Shown here: piece after piece, positions 27,477 to 36,623 of the stretch
Numbering within the stretch: the stretch's first letter is position 1
Layout of the letters: the number at the start of each line of letters is the position of its first letter
Source of the DNA: Mariprofundaceae bacterium
GTDB taxonomy: Bacteria > Pseudomonadota > Zetaproteobacteria > Mariprofundales > Mariprofundaceae
NCBI GenBank assembly: GCA_021772895.1
Contig: JAJFLC010000004.1
Location: 41,669-105,668 of the forward strand
Direction: 5' to 3'
DNA length: 64,000 nt
The notes under the pieces: generated by a model
What the model was told of the DNA's origin: nothing
Databases searched by the model: none
Seen by the model: only the letters and a program-made list of their open reading frames with translations
Program-made: the position numbers and the translations under genes

Positions 27477-30149
27477 TCAGTCTAAAACCTTACAAACTTC
27501 GTAAGAAAATTTCTCAGGAGAATAGGGCTTCTGAATCAGACCACTTAACAAACCTGACTGAACACTTTGTGTTGTATAATCCATATCATAGCCTGATGAA
27601 AGAATCAGTTTCACACGCTCATCCAAAGCATGTAATTCTTTGCACAACTGATCACCACTCATACCTGGCATCCCTGCATCGGTGATCACCACATCAATTT
27701 TTCGCTGCTCTTTTTGGAAAATTTCAAGTGCTTCTTCACCGGAGGCAGCGGTGATCACATCGTGTCCTAGATCAGCCAGAAGCGTCTTTGCATATTCCAG
27801 AATATCTGCTTCGTCATCGACAATCATAATCAATGACTTTGCATAACCACCAGCCAAAGAAAAATCGCTCACCAAAGGTTCTGCGGGTTGATCCACAATA
27901 GGGAATACCACTCTGACCATTGTGCCCTGCCCCTGCTCAGAGTAGATATCAATCGCACCACGATGCGCTTTCACGATACCCATCATGGCACTCATTCCCA
28001 GGCCACGCCCGGTAAATTTTGTAGTGAAAAAAGGCTCAAACACATGATCCAGAGTTTCCTGATCCATGCCGCTGCCATAATCCTTCACTTCAACATAAAT
28101 ATATTCACCCTCTTTAAGCTCTTCTCCCAACAGTGATGAAGCCAGCCACGATTGGCCTACATACATGGTTCCAACATCAATTTCGACTTTTCCTGCGCCA
28201 TCAAGGTATGATTCTCCTGCATTTGTAATCAGGTTCATGATCACCTGCTGCAATTGACCCGAATCAGCTTCAATCGAGGGAAGTTGTTTGCCAAGGTGAT
28301 ATTGAATTGTAATATTTTCAGCCACCGCCACCTCAAGAAGGCTCGCAACTTCATGGACCAGTTCCGAAAGGTTAATCGGGCGCATCTCAAGATTTCCCTG
28401 CCCCGAATAGGACAACATTTGACGGCACAGGTCAGCAGCTCTTTCACTGGCTTTGGAAATCCGGCTGAGATAAGGAGAGTCCCCTCTTTTACCGCCTGTC
28501 ATTTTAATTTCAGCAAGTTTTGCATTGCCCATAATAGAAGTAAGAATATTGTTAAAGTCATGCGCGATGCCGCCAGCCATCACCCCCAATGATTCCAGTC
28601 TCTGCGTATGTTCAAGCTTGCTGCGCAGCAACTTCTCTTCGGTCATATCCGTCATAAAGGTTACATAATTAACCAGGTCACCTTTCTCGCCAAAAACAGG
28701 GGCGATACTTCGTAATGTCGGTTTTTCACTGCGATCCTTGCACAACAGAACCAGTTCACCCTTCCAGACCTCCCCTTCTCCAATGGTTTTAACCAGTTCA
28801 TCATAAAACAGTGCATCATGTTGTGTGCTACGAAGAATAATTGCAGGTTTACCTTGAATTTCTTCTTCCAGATAACCTGTCATTTTTTCAAAAGCAGGGT
28901 TCACATGCTCAATGCCACCCTGAGCATCCGTAATCATCAACGCCTCGGCTGCATAATAGAAAGCAGCCGTCAGTTTTTTCTGTGCCTCTTCGGTCTCTTT
29001 TCTCGCAGTAATATCGGTACGAATCGATACATATTTATATGATTTTCCTTTGGCATTCAGGAAAGGAACAATCGATGAATTCACCCAGTAAAATTCGCCA
29101 CTCTTCGCTCTGTTTTCAAGCTCTCCATGCCAGGTCTGGCCCGAAGAAATCGCATCCCACATCTCCCGGTAAAGTTCGTCAAAATGGCCCTCAGGCTTTA
29201 ACAATCTGTAATTCTTTCCAAGCAGTTCTTCTTTAGAATAGCCGCTGATTTCACATAATTTCTGATTGGCATAGGTAATATTTCCCTGTGCATCCATCAC
29301 ATCCACAATGGCATGTTCATCCAGTGCAAATTTCTGGTACTGAAGCTCCGCATTGGCCTCTTTAAGCTCTGTAGCAATGCGCTGAAGACGAAACATAATA
29401 ATGCCAACATACAAAAGCAGCAGGGCTGAAAAGAAGACCAGCGCAACCTGATAAAATTCGCTCGTCGTCATCAACGTGTCCTGATGACGTTTATAAGCTA
29501 AAAACAACGCTTCAGCATTTTCCTCAGTCCCACAATAAATGAATTCCTGCATCTCCACACGTGTCCGCCGCTCGCTATCAACCATCACCTGTAAATGTTT
29601 GGCCAGATTCGGAGACACCGCTTCCAGCCTTCCCACATAACTTCCCAAATGGCTGAGTGTGGCTTTCTCAGGCAAAGCCATGGATCGCAATAAATCGTTA
29701 TAAACATGGGTTAAATAAAGACGCAACTCAGGTTGATCTGTCGCTGCCTGGTCAATCAGCGCAGGGAAATAACGCAGTGAGTTTCGAAACAGGGCATTAT
29801 TCCGTTTAAAATGCTCAAGCGCGTCTTTTTGCACTCGAACCGAGCTTTCCAAAGCTTTTTGAAAATCTGCAAGACCGGGCATAAACTCGATGTATGGCTG
29901 AAGCTTTTGCAGCAGTTCATCCAATACAACAGAACCCTTGGTAATCGTATCGTAATGATGCAACCGGCCCGCATGGAGTTGCATCACATCCAACTCCAAT
30001 GATAAATCTACCGCCTTAATTTCCTGAATCAGTGCATTGACCTCATAAAGCTCATCATGATCGCCCTGACGTGACTGCACATATAAGATGGTAAGAATAC
30101 AAGACAGAATGATAAGAACCCATGCTTCTTTCAAACCAAGCAGCTTCAT
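27477..30149 (-). CDS. Membrane hybrid histidine kinase with helical sensor, two PAS domains and receiver
   Basis: An 890-aa sensor. A helix at residues 8-25 and another near 240-262 bracket an all-helical periplasmic domain of about 215 residues, similar in style to DAHL-type sensors. Two PAS-PAC units follow (about 275-395 and 400-515). Then come the phosphoacceptor His530 in GGIAHDFNN, an ATPase domain with NLITNAGESY and GRGLGMSAMMG, and a receiver with Asp824 in ITDAGMPGMSG. Its ATG overlaps the peroxidase stop by 4 nt, so sensor and peroxidase form one unit. The link suggests sensing of redox or peroxide products; this is inferred from position. No DNA-binding partner is adjacent. Confidence 0.86.
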   Translation of the reverse strand: MKLLGLKEAWVLIILSCILTILYVQSRQGDHDELYEVNALIQEIKAVDLSLELDVMQLHAGRLHHYDTITKGSVVLDELLQKLQPYIEFMPGLADFQKALESSVRVQKDALEHFKRNNALFRNSLRYFPALIDQAATDQPELRLYLTHVYNDLLRSMALPEKATLSHLGSYVGRLEAVSPNLAKHLQVMVDSERRTRVEMQEFIYCGTEENAEALFLAYKRHQDTLMTTSEFYQVALVFFSALLLLYVGIIMFRLQRIATELKEANAELQYQKFALDEHAIVDVMDAQGNITYANQKLCEISGYSKEELLGKNYRLLKPEGHFDELYREMWDAISSGQTWHGELENRAKSGEFYWVNSSIVPFLNAKGKSYKYVSIRTDITARKETEEAQKKLTAAFYYAAEALMITDAQGGIEHVNPAFEKMTGYLEEEIQGKPAIILRSTQHDALFYDELVKTIGEGEVWKGELVLLCKDRSEKPTLRSIAPVFGEKGDLVNYVTFMTDMTEEKLLRSKLEHTQRLESLGVMAGGIAHDFNNILTSIMGNAKLAEIKMTGGKRGDSPYLSRISKASERAADLCRQMLSYSGQGNLEMRPINLSELVHEVASLLEVAVAENITIQYHLGKQLPSIEADSGQLQQVIMNLITNAGESYLDGAGKVEIDVGTMYVGQSWLASSLLGEELKEGEYIYVEVKDYGSGMDQETLDHVFEPFFTTKFTGRGLGMSAMMGIVKAHRGAIDIYSEQGQGTMVRVVFPIVDQPAEPLVSDFSLAGGYAKSLIMIVDDEADILEYAKTLLADLGHDVITAASGEEALEIFQKEQRKIDVVITDAGMPGMSGDQLCKELHALDERVKLILSSGYDMDYTTQSVQSGLLSGLIQKPYSPEKFSYEVCKVLD

Positions 30150-31126
30150 TTTTTAGGCTCCAGCGATTCGCCTTTGTATGTGCCGACCAGCGTATGTAAA
30201 AATTTAATAATCTGTTTGACATCATCATCGCGTATTTCCCGGCCCAACTGATATTCAACCATCACTTCGATGGCACTTTCGAGCGTTTCAATACTGCCAT
30301 CATGAAAATATGGCGATGTCAGCGTCACCATGCGCAATGAAGGCACCTTAAACAGATACCTGTCTGCTTCAAGGCCAGTGACGTTGTATCTGCCATAATC
30401 CACGCTGTTTACAACGGCACGACCCTGATAATAATCCCTCATGATACCAAACGTTTGGAACATATTACCGCCCACATTGCTACCCTGGTGGCAAGCTACA
30501 CAGCCATACTCCTTAAAAAGGGTATAACCGGTTTTTTCATCTTCGCTGATCGCAGCGTCATCACCGCGCAGATAACGATCAAAACGGCTATTCGGTGTCA
30601 TCAAAGACCGTTCAAATTCAACAATCGCATTTTTGATGTTTTCAGGTGCCATCCCATCCTGATAAATCGCATTAAAATCAAGTTGATAGCGTTTATCTTT
30701 TGAAAGCTTTCTTATGATCTTCGGCCAGTTGGCATTCAACGCCTGATCTGAATGAACACTCATCTCAACCTGTGTTTCCAGTGTATCTGCCCGGCCATCC
30801 CAGAATTGAGTAAAGTTCAAGGCGCTATTAAAAACGGTTGGCGCATTCAGAAAACCTTCATACCCCTGCACACCAATAGAATGCCTCCTTCCATCCGCAC
30901 CGCCCCGATTCAAAGCATGGCATCCGGCACAACTCACAGAATTATCAGCAGACAAACGTTTATCATGGAAAAGGCGTTCGCCTAACACCACTTTACGGGC
31001 ATCCACCTGTATGTCATCGGGAATAGGCTGGACAGGTTCGGCAGACCGATCCATCGCCACGGCAAATGATACAACTGGCATAGCCAAAAGCACCCATATA
31101 ACACATGGAATAAGCATCCCTTTCAT
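30146..31126 (-). CDS. Di-heme cytochrome c peroxidase / MauG family protein
   Basis: A 326-aa periplasmic protein with a signal peptide (hydrophobic residues 4-23) and two heme c sites, CAGCH (66-70) and CVACH (209-213), spaced as in bacterial di-heme peroxidases. Family segments such as LGERLFHDKRLSADNSVSC, NAPTVFNSALNFTQFWDGRA and TSPYFHDGSIETLESAIEVM are clear. It probably reduces hydrogen peroxide with electrons from cytochrome c, although MauG-like enzymes also oxidise proteins. ATG at 31126 is preferred because it begins a signal peptide; the open frame upstream runs into fliP. It lies between fliP and fliQ, an unusual place. Confidence 0.88.
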   Translation of the reverse strand: MKGMLIPCVIWVLLAMPVVSFAVAMDRSAEPVQPIPDDIQVDARKVVLGERLFHDKRLSADNSVSCAGCHALNRGGADGRRHSIGVQGYEGFLNAPTVFNSALNFTQFWDGRADTLETQVEMSVHSDQALNANWPKIIRKLSKDKRYQLDFNAIYQDGMAPENIKNAIVEFERSLMTPNSRFDRYLRGDDAAISEDEKTGYTLFKEYGCVACHQGSNVGGNMFQTFGIMRDYYQGRAVVNSVDYGRYNVTGLEADRYLFKVPSLRMVTLTSPYFHDGSIETLESAIEVMVEYQLGREIRDDDVKQIIKFLHTLVGTYKGESLEPKK

Positions 31127-31175
31127 GCCCTGTCTGTCATACCCTATCAACCCCTTCAATATCAACGTTACAATA

Positions 31176-31934
31176 TTATAATTTAAAACTTTGCAGTAAT
31201 GATGCCGTAAGCAAATGCCAACCATCAACCAGTACAAACAGAATGATTTTCAAAGGTAAGGAAATCATCACAGGCGGCAACATCATCATTCCCATACTCA
31301 TAAGTACACTGGCTACCACCAGATCAAGCACAACAAAAGGGATATAGATCAGAAATCCGATTTCAAACGCGGTTCTAAGCTCACTGATGACAAACGCAGG
31401 GATAAGTACATGCATGGGTGTTTCATCTGCACGCTCCGGTCTCTCCATACGGGCAGCGCCTATAAAAAGCAAAAGATCATCTTCCCGGGTTTGCTTGAGC
31501 ATAAAACTCCGCAACGGTGCGATTGCTTTTTCCAAAGCCACCGCCTGATTGATATCTTCATTGAGATAAGGGGTGAGTGCTTCAGCATCAATTTTTTGCC
31601 AAACCGGCATCATAATAAAAGCTGTCATAAACAGTGCTAAACCCACAAGAATTTGTGTGGGTGGGCTCTGTTGTGTGCCCAATGCCTGCCGTAAAAAAGC
31701 AAACACCACTACAATTCGCGTAAACGAAGTCATCATCATCAAAATAGACGGTGCCAAGGTCAGCACCGTTAAAAATGCGATGATTTTCAGGCCTGTAAAC
31801 CAATCGTTTGGATCGTCAGAATCCCCAAGGCTGAACGAAACAGTTGGAATATCTGCTCCCATCGCTGCCTCTGAAAAAATCAACAGCAGTGACAACAGAA
31901 ATAAACTTTTTAACACATTAGACATCCAGGTCAT
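31176..31934 (-). CDS. fliP: Flagellar export gate protein FliP
   Basis: A 252-aa inner-membrane protein that forms the core of the export pore with FliQ and FliR. A cleavable signal-like N-terminus (about 25 residues) is followed by LTVLTLAPSILMMMTSFTRI, the family hallmark, and by LVVASVLMSMGMMMLPPVMI near the end. Its ATG overlaps fliO by 4 nt. Normally fliQ would follow at once; here the peroxidase-kinase pair intervenes. Confidence 0.96.
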   Translation of the reverse strand: MTWMSNVLKSLFLLSLLLIFSEAAMGADIPTVSFSLGDSDDPNDWFTGLKIIAFLTVLTLAPSILMMMTSFTRIVVVFAFLRQALGTQQSPPTQILVGLALFMTAFIMMPVWQKIDAEALTPYLNEDINQAVALEKAIAPLRSFMLKQTREDDLLLFIGAARMERPERADETPMHVLIPAFVISELRTAFEIGFLIYIPFVVLDLVVASVLMSMGMMMLPPVMISLPLKIILFVLVDGWHLLTASLLQSFKL

Positions 31935-32272
31935 CGATTACCCTCATCATCATAAGAAATCGAATCGAGATCGGAATCAGAACCAAGATTCGCATTCAGA
32001 TTCGACTCGGCGAGAAGCGAGTCAGAAACGGTTGATATGCCTGTCGGTGAAATCCCCAACAGATAACGCTTTTTTCCGTATTCAACCTCCACAAGGCTAT
32101 GACGCGTATCGATCGCCAACCGCTGTACAACCCGCATCGCCAGCTCTCCTTGAGGCAACTGACGGAATTGAAGTTTCCGCAACCCCCAAACCAAACCAGC
32201 AAACAACGCCAAAACCAGAGCCAGACCAGCCACAGACTGCAACATCAACATAAATAAATTTTCCTGCACCAT
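31931..32272 (-). CDS. fliO: FliO-like flagellar biosynthesis protein
   Basis: A 113-aa protein with one N-terminal membrane helix (about residues 9-31) and a small cytoplasmic domain containing VVQRLAIDTRHSLVEVEY and KRYLLGISPTGIS, the pattern typical of FliO. FliO helps FliP assemble. It lies between fliN and fliP as usual. The family is poorly conserved, so the call rests on pattern plus position. Confidence 0.85.
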   Translation of the reverse strand: MVQENLFMLMLQSVAGLALVLALFAGLVWGLRKLQFRQLPQGELAMRVVQRLAIDTRHSLVEVEYGKKRYLLGISPTGISTVSDSLLAESNLNANLGSDSDLDSISYDDEGNR

Positions 32273-32281
32273 GAACTCCGA

Positions 32282-32596
32282 TCATGAACCCAGACTACGA
32301 ATTCTTTCGCCGGGAGGCACAACCTCCACCACACGAACACCCAGCTTCCCATCTGCCGAAACCACTTCACCACGGGCAAAAACGCGCCCATTGGCAAGAA
32401 TTTCCACCTCGGCATTGGCCTCTTTTTTAAGATCAACCACCATACCCCGGTGCAGCCTTGCAACCGCATGCAAAGGAAGTTCAACACGGCCCAGTTCAAC
32501 ACTGACCTCAAGTGGGACATGCATAATCGCCTCTAAATTTGGCTTTTGCCCGCCCGCTGTTTCAAGGCCAGCAGTATCTTTTGCAGCATCACTCAT
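32282..32596 (-). CDS. fliN: Flagellar motor switch protein FliN
   Basis: A 104-aa C-ring protein. The SpoA domain spans about residues 25-98, with VPLEVSVELGRVELPL and NAEVEILANGRVFARGEVV; it ends with the conserved VVEVVPPGERIRSL. It works with FliM and FliG to set rotation direction and to dock the export apparatus. The gene overlaps fliM by 4 nt. Confidence 0.95.
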   Translation of the reverse strand: MSDAAKDTAGLETAGGQKPNLEAIMHVPLEVSVELGRVELPLHAVARLHRGMVVDLKKEANAEVEILANGRVFARGEVVSADGKLGVRVVEVVPPGERIRSLGS

Positions 32597-33651
32597 GATG
32601 CACCTCCATGGTTAATTTCATTCATGACCTCAAAAGCAAGCACGCCATCCTGACTGCCCACCACGACGTCAAACATTGGCATCGAATCTGCCCATAAAAC
32701 CGAAGGTTCCTGCTCAGACTTACTTAATGGCAACAGATCGCCCGGTGAAAGTTTTAAAAAATGAGCGATATCCATACTGCATTCTGCAAATACAATGCGC
32801 AGCGATAACGGAACCGATCCCATAGCCAGCCCCAATTCAGCCTCCCACTCCTCATCCACGGCCACATCATCATCACTGACAGTTGAACGCAATTTTTCAA
32901 GTACAGGCTCCAGAAAGGGGCGTGGGTAATGCAAAGAAAAGATACCGTTTACACTTTCATCTGCGCCTTCACCCAACCGGATTTCGAAGTCCATACTGAA
33001 ACAACCATCGCCAGAGCTTGCGACCGAAAGAAACTGTGGATCGGTATCCAGTTTGAAAAGCTCAAAATCCATCATATGTACCGGCTTCCAGGCATCTTCA
33101 AGCAGTTTTTCAAGACCCGAGGCAATACGCTCTGACAAACGCTGCTCAACAGGTGATAATGACTCAGATACTTCATACGATTCGCCGGTACCGCCCAACA
33201 TGGCATCGACATAGGCAACAATCAGTGATGTTTCAAACGTCGCCATCATTCGCCCATGACCTTCAACGGTATAAGCAAAATAAACCCGATGGGTTTCATC
33301 ACTAATAATATCCAGATATTTCTTCTGAAAGACATTTTTAGTGATGATACTGGTCTCCCGTTGAAACACGTCTGCCCACTGCTCATTGAGTGCTTCTACC
33401 AATCGCTCCTGCACGTTGACAAAAAGCGGGTATTTGCTCGGACTACCATTATCGCCACCGCTGAAATCATAAGCATCCACTGATTCCGGCTGCACAAGTT
33501 CCGGTAACGATGCAAACATGGCCTCGGCCTGCTCATCAGGCGCCATGCTTGCCATCAATGCATCAATCTCTTCAGGCTCAAGAACCGGCTTATTTTCATC
33601 AGCCATCGTCTGTTTGCCTGCATCCTGCTCGTCTGAATTTTCAGAACTCAT
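32593..33651 (-). CDS. fliM: Flagellar motor switch protein FliM
   Basis: A 352-aa C-ring protein. An acidic N-terminal part contains LEPEEIDALMASM in place of the usual CheY-binding LSQEEIDALL, so CheY binding may be altered; the middle CheC-like domain and C-terminal SpoA domain are intact. The segment SLSPVEQRLSERIASGL is a good family marker. It overlaps fliL by 4 nt and fliN by 4 nt, so fliL-fliM-fliN are coupled. Confidence 0.93.
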   Translation of the reverse strand: MSSENSDEQDAGKQTMADENKPVLEPEEIDALMASMAPDEQAEAMFASLPELVQPESVDAYDFSGGDNGSPSKYPLFVNVQERLVEALNEQWADVFQRETSIITKNVFQKKYLDIISDETHRVYFAYTVEGHGRMMATFETSLIVAYVDAMLGGTGESYEVSESLSPVEQRLSERIASGLEKLLEDAWKPVHMMDFELFKLDTDPQFLSVASSGDGCFSMDFEIRLGEGADESVNGIFSLHYPRPFLEPVLEKLRSTVSDDDVAVDEEWEAELGLAMGSVPLSLRIVFAECSMDIAHFLKLSPGDLLPLSKSEQEPSVLWADSMPMFDVVVGSQDGVLAFEVMNEINHGGAS

Positions 33652-34169
33652 TGGGATACAAAGTCCGTAAAGTAGAGGTTTTTAATCGGTTTTCCGCCAC
33701 CAATCAGTCTGTTCAATCGATAAGTGAGATCTTCTTTAAGCGCATATTTACCCTGTGGCGTGCGAATCTCATTAAACGTCTTACTGGAAAGCTCCGTAAT
33801 CAGAAGGTCCATCACCTTCACCATATTCGTTTCAATTTTATGCTGCGACTCTTCGTTTCGTACCTCAAGTTTAATCTTTGCACGCAAAAACCGACTCTCC
33901 TCAACATCTGCAAGGTTGACCGTGATATCTTCAATCTCCATGAAAACCGGCGGCGAATCAGGGTTTTCCGCATCACCTTCAGGAATCTTTGTCTCTTCAG
34001 TCTGAACCTTCTTAGAATCGCCCGGTTGAGCAGTCTGATCCCTCTGCGTCATTTCCCAGGCAATGAAACCGCCGAGCCCCAGTACCAACAACAGCAATAC
34101 CAGATTAATGATCTGCAACAGGCTGCCTGAAGACTTCGTAACTTCCTTTTTCTCTTCTTCATCAGCCAT
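33648..34169 (-). CDS. fliL: Flagellar basal body-associated protein FliL
   Basis: A 173-aa inner-membrane protein with one helix (about residues 20-42) and a periplasmic domain containing VFMEIEDITVNLAD and the C-terminal LTYRLNRLIGGGKPIKNLYF. FliL rings surround stator units and modulate torque. It lies directly after the two motB genes and before fliM, the expected place. Confidence 0.92.
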   Translation of the reverse strand: MADEEEKKEVTKSSGSLLQIINLVLLLLVLGLGGFIAWEMTQRDQTAQPGDSKKVQTEETKIPEGDAENPDSPPVFMEIEDITVNLADVEESRFLRAKIKLEVRNEESQHKIETNMVKVMDLLITELSSKTFNEIRTPQGKYALKEDLTYRLNRLIGGGKPIKNLYFTDFVSQ

Positions 34170-34207
34170 TATATTTCTCCTGCCCTTGATAGGGCCCTGT
34201 TTGATCT

Positions 34208-34909
34208 CTATTTATATACAACAATCTCAACACGCCTGTTTCTTTCACGTCCAAAGGGTGTCGCATCAGTCGATACAGGCCTTGATGGACCATACCCGAC
34301 GAGAGAGAGACGCCTCGGACTTACACCTTCGTTCTCAAGGATATGCAAGACTGATGCCGCTCTGGCTAAAGTAAGGCTCCATGGGTCAGGATAGTCGCTA
34401 TCGTCAGACATTTGACGATTATCTGAATGCCCGTTAATTGAAATTCTCCCCGGTACAGTTGCCAGCATTTTTGCCAAACGTTGTAACGCCTGTACATGGC
34501 CCGGTTTCAACTGAGCAGAACCTTCATCAAACAGTATCGCATCACTGATTCTTAAATAGAGACGGTCCTTGATGATAACCGTTTTCACCTTGTGACTTAA
34601 GGTGCTGTTTTTTAAAACCACATGACTGTTTTGACGCATCGCAAGCATCAATTCACGTGGTGAAATCATGCGCCGCATTTCCATCGGTGGAATGATGTTA
34701 AGTTCCGTTCTTTTTCCGGCATTCAACACCGATACCGCTTTCTGAAAGTAGGTGGATATATCGGTCAAACCGGTTTTATCAAGCGTAGACATCGAAACAA
34801 GCAGAATAAAAAAGGTCAGCATCAGGCTCACCAAATCTGCAAAGGTGGTCATCCACGCTTCCGGGTTTGCGTTGTATACAATTGGGTATTTCTTTTTACG
34901 TTTAGCCAT
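34208..34909 (-). CDS. motB: Second MotB stator protein, with canonical proton-site Asp25
   Basis: A 233-aa stator subunit. A short basic N-terminus leads to one membrane helix with WMTTFADLVSLMLTFFILLV, where Asp25 occupies the position of the essential proton-carrying Asp (Asp32 in E. coli MotB). An OmpA-like peptidoglycan-binding domain fills about residues 120-230, with NGHSDNRQ, LTLARAASVLHIL and RNRRVEIVV. It overlaps the other motB by one base (TGATG). It is the more conventional of the two MotB proteins. Confidence 0.92.
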   Translation of the reverse strand: MAKRKKKYPIVYNANPEAWMTTFADLVSLMLTFFILLVSMSTLDKTGLTDISTYFQKAVSVLNAGKRTELNIIPPMEMRRMISPRELMLAMRQNSHVVLKNSTLSHKVKTVIIKDRLYLRISDAILFDEGSAQLKPGHVQALQRLAKMLATVPGRISINGHSDNRQMSDDSDYPDPWSLTLARAASVLHILENEGVSPRRLSLVGYGPSRPVSTDATPFGRERNRRVEIVVYK

Positions 34910-35691
34910 CAGAACCCCTTCACAGGAGGGGCCACAGCAGGACGCTGGGCCGGTTTTAATGAGCTGCCGCCTTTATGACTTTCAGGATTTGCCGTAACAG
35001 GGCGGAATTTTAAAATAATCTCAACCCTGCGGCTCATATCCATATGATCAGGGATAGGGTGCATCCCGCCCATCCCTGCTGCAATCATGATTCCGTTTGG
35101 GATCCCCCGCTCAGAAAACGCATGAAAAACAGACATAGCGCGTGCGGCAGAAAGTTCCCAGTTTGACTGATAAACAGATCCCCGGGTTGGCGAAGCATCG
35201 GTATGCCCTTCGATACGCATTTCAATCACTTCAGGGCGACGAAAAACATCCGCCATACTATCCAGTAGAGGTCTCATTTCGGGTGTTATCTCTACTTGGC
35301 CGGGCGCAAAAACAACCGCCTCAGAAAACCGAACCCGCACCTTATTTTCATCCAGCGGCAGCACATTGACAGCATCTTCAGCACCTAACAATTTGGCAAT
35401 TTCCGTCAATGCTTTGGCGGTTCGTTTTGGCGCGGTTGAACCCTCTACAAGGTCGCGCGCTGGCATGGCAGGTCCGTGCCCTTTTGACAGATTGGCGCCT
35501 TTTGGAAGCGGACTGAAAGTACCCGCCAACGAGCCAAGAGCGGCCAAACGTTTCTCTTCCACAATCACAGCAAGCGATGTTAATAGGATAAAAAAGGCCA
35601 GCATCTGCATCATCAGCTCAAGAAACAGCGCTGCGCCAATATCCTTGGGTGGATCAATCGGATCCGGTTTTTTATCTCGCTTTGCAGCCAT
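34909..35691 (-). CDS. First MotB-like stator protein, with Glu25 in place of the proton-site Asp
   Basis: A 260-aa protein of MotB architecture, with one membrane helix and an OmpA-like domain (about residues 115-230) containing IEGHTDASPTRGSV, LSAARAMSVFHAF and SRRVEIILKF. In the helix the sequence is FLELMMQMLAFFILLTSLA: Glu25 stands exactly where the second MotB has Asp25. The C-terminal tail is extended (RPAVAPPVKGF). It lies 20 nt after motA and one base overlaps the second motB. It may pair with that MotB or form a separate stator with the same MotA. Confidence 0.88.
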   Translation of the reverse strand: MAAKRDKKPDPIDPPKDIGAALFLELMMQMLAFFILLTSLAVIVEEKRLAALGSLAGTFSPLPKGANLSKGHGPAMPARDLVEGSTAPKRTAKALTEIAKLLGAEDAVNVLPLDENKVRVRFSEAVVFAPGQVEITPEMRPLLDSMADVFRRPEVIEMRIEGHTDASPTRGSVYQSNWELSAARAMSVFHAFSERGIPNGIMIAAGMGGMHPIPDHMDMSRRVEIILKFRPVTANPESHKGGSSLKPAQRPAVAPPVKGF

Positions 35692-35711
35692 AATATTGAA
35701 TCGTTAACGAA

Positions 35712-36470
35712 TCAATCGAATCCTGACACACGCTCTTTCGGTGGCAGATAGCCAAGAAGCTTCTGCTCCATGATGCGCGGGTTTTCGCCTGCAACAAGTG
35801 ATTGAACCCCTGTCAGGATAATTTCATGAACAAGAATCTCTTCCTGACTCCGGGCTTTTAATTTTCCAGCCATCGGAAGGAAAATAATATTTGCCATCAA
35901 CGCACCATAAAATGTGGTTAACAACGCAATCGACATCGATGGGCCAATGGATGATGGGTCTGACATATTCTGAAGCATCAACACCAAACCAACCAATGTT
36001 CCGATCATTCCCATCGATGGTGCAAAGGTTCCAAGTGCTGTCAGCATATCCGAACCTTTGGTATGGCGACTGCTGACCTTCTCCATCTCCATATAAAGAA
36101 TATCCTCAATATCGTTGGGTTCCTGACCATCAATGGCCATCTGAAGCCCTTTGGCCATAAATTCATTGTTGATCTCACCCACTTTACTTTCAAGCGCCAG
36201 AATGCCGTCTTTACGCACCACTTGAGCCAAGTCAACCAGCTGAGCAATCACATCTTTGCCTGTATCGACTTTATACATGAATGTTTTCAAAATAATGCCA
36301 ATCAATCCAATCACATTACCCAGCGGATAAGCGATAAGAATCACACCAAAGGTGCCACCCACGACAATCATAATGGACGGAGGATCAATGAAACTCGGCA
36401 GACCGCTGCCAATAGCGAACATCACCAGACCAAACGCAGTCACAATGCCAATAAGTGTTGCTATATCCAC
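35712..36470 (-). CDS. motA: Flagellar motor stator protein MotA
   Basis: A 252-aa protein with four membrane helices. Typical segments are MIVVGGTFGVILIAYPL, the cytoplasmic loop LEMEK-like region EDILYMEMEKVSSRH and LGTFAPSMGMIGTLVGLVLML around the conserved prolines. GTG at 36470 is chosen because AGGAGG lies 5 nt upstream; a longer frame to 36524 would run through the sigma-54 promoter. The length then matches the family. It starts the motA-motB1-motB2-fliLMNOP unit. Confidence 0.94.
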   Translation of the reverse strand: MDIATLIGIVTAFGLVMFAIGSGLPSFIDPPSIMIVVGGTFGVILIAYPLGNVIGLIGIILKTFMYKVDTGKDVIAQLVDLAQVVRKDGILALESKVGEINNEFMAKGLQMAIDGQEPNDIEDILYMEMEKVSSRHTKGSDMLTALGTFAPSMGMIGTLVGLVLMLQNMSDPSSIGPSMSIALLTTFYGALMANIIFLPMAGKLKARSQEEILVHEIILTGVQSLVAGENPRIMEQKLLGYLPPKERVSGFD

Positions 36471-36519
36471 GGATCCCTCCTGGGCAGAAGTATATATTTT
36501 TAATCTCTCAAACATGTTT

Positions 36520-36535
36520 AGCAAGAAGCGTGCTA
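36520..36535 (-). promoter_or_regulatory. Sigma-54 promoter of the motA operon
   Basis: The minus strand reads TAGCACG-CTTC-TTGCT, one mismatch to TGGCACG-N4-TTGCW (A for the first G). The predicted start is near 36509, giving a 39-nt leader with AGGAGG before the motA GTG. The preceding unit is closed by a terminator at 36624-36669. Confidence 0.62.
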
Positions 36536-36623
36536 AGCTTCTTTTGCGCTAAAAATTTTCTTCCCTATAGACATACATCAAAGAAAAGGCGCAGAAGATA
36601 ATTTCTCTGCACCTTGCTTGTTT

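Noticed and set aside
31573..32253. A 226-codon open frame on the plus strand opposite fliP and fliO
   Set aside because: It lies wholly antisense to two well-supported genes, has no ribosome site and no recognisable family; it reflects their codon pattern.
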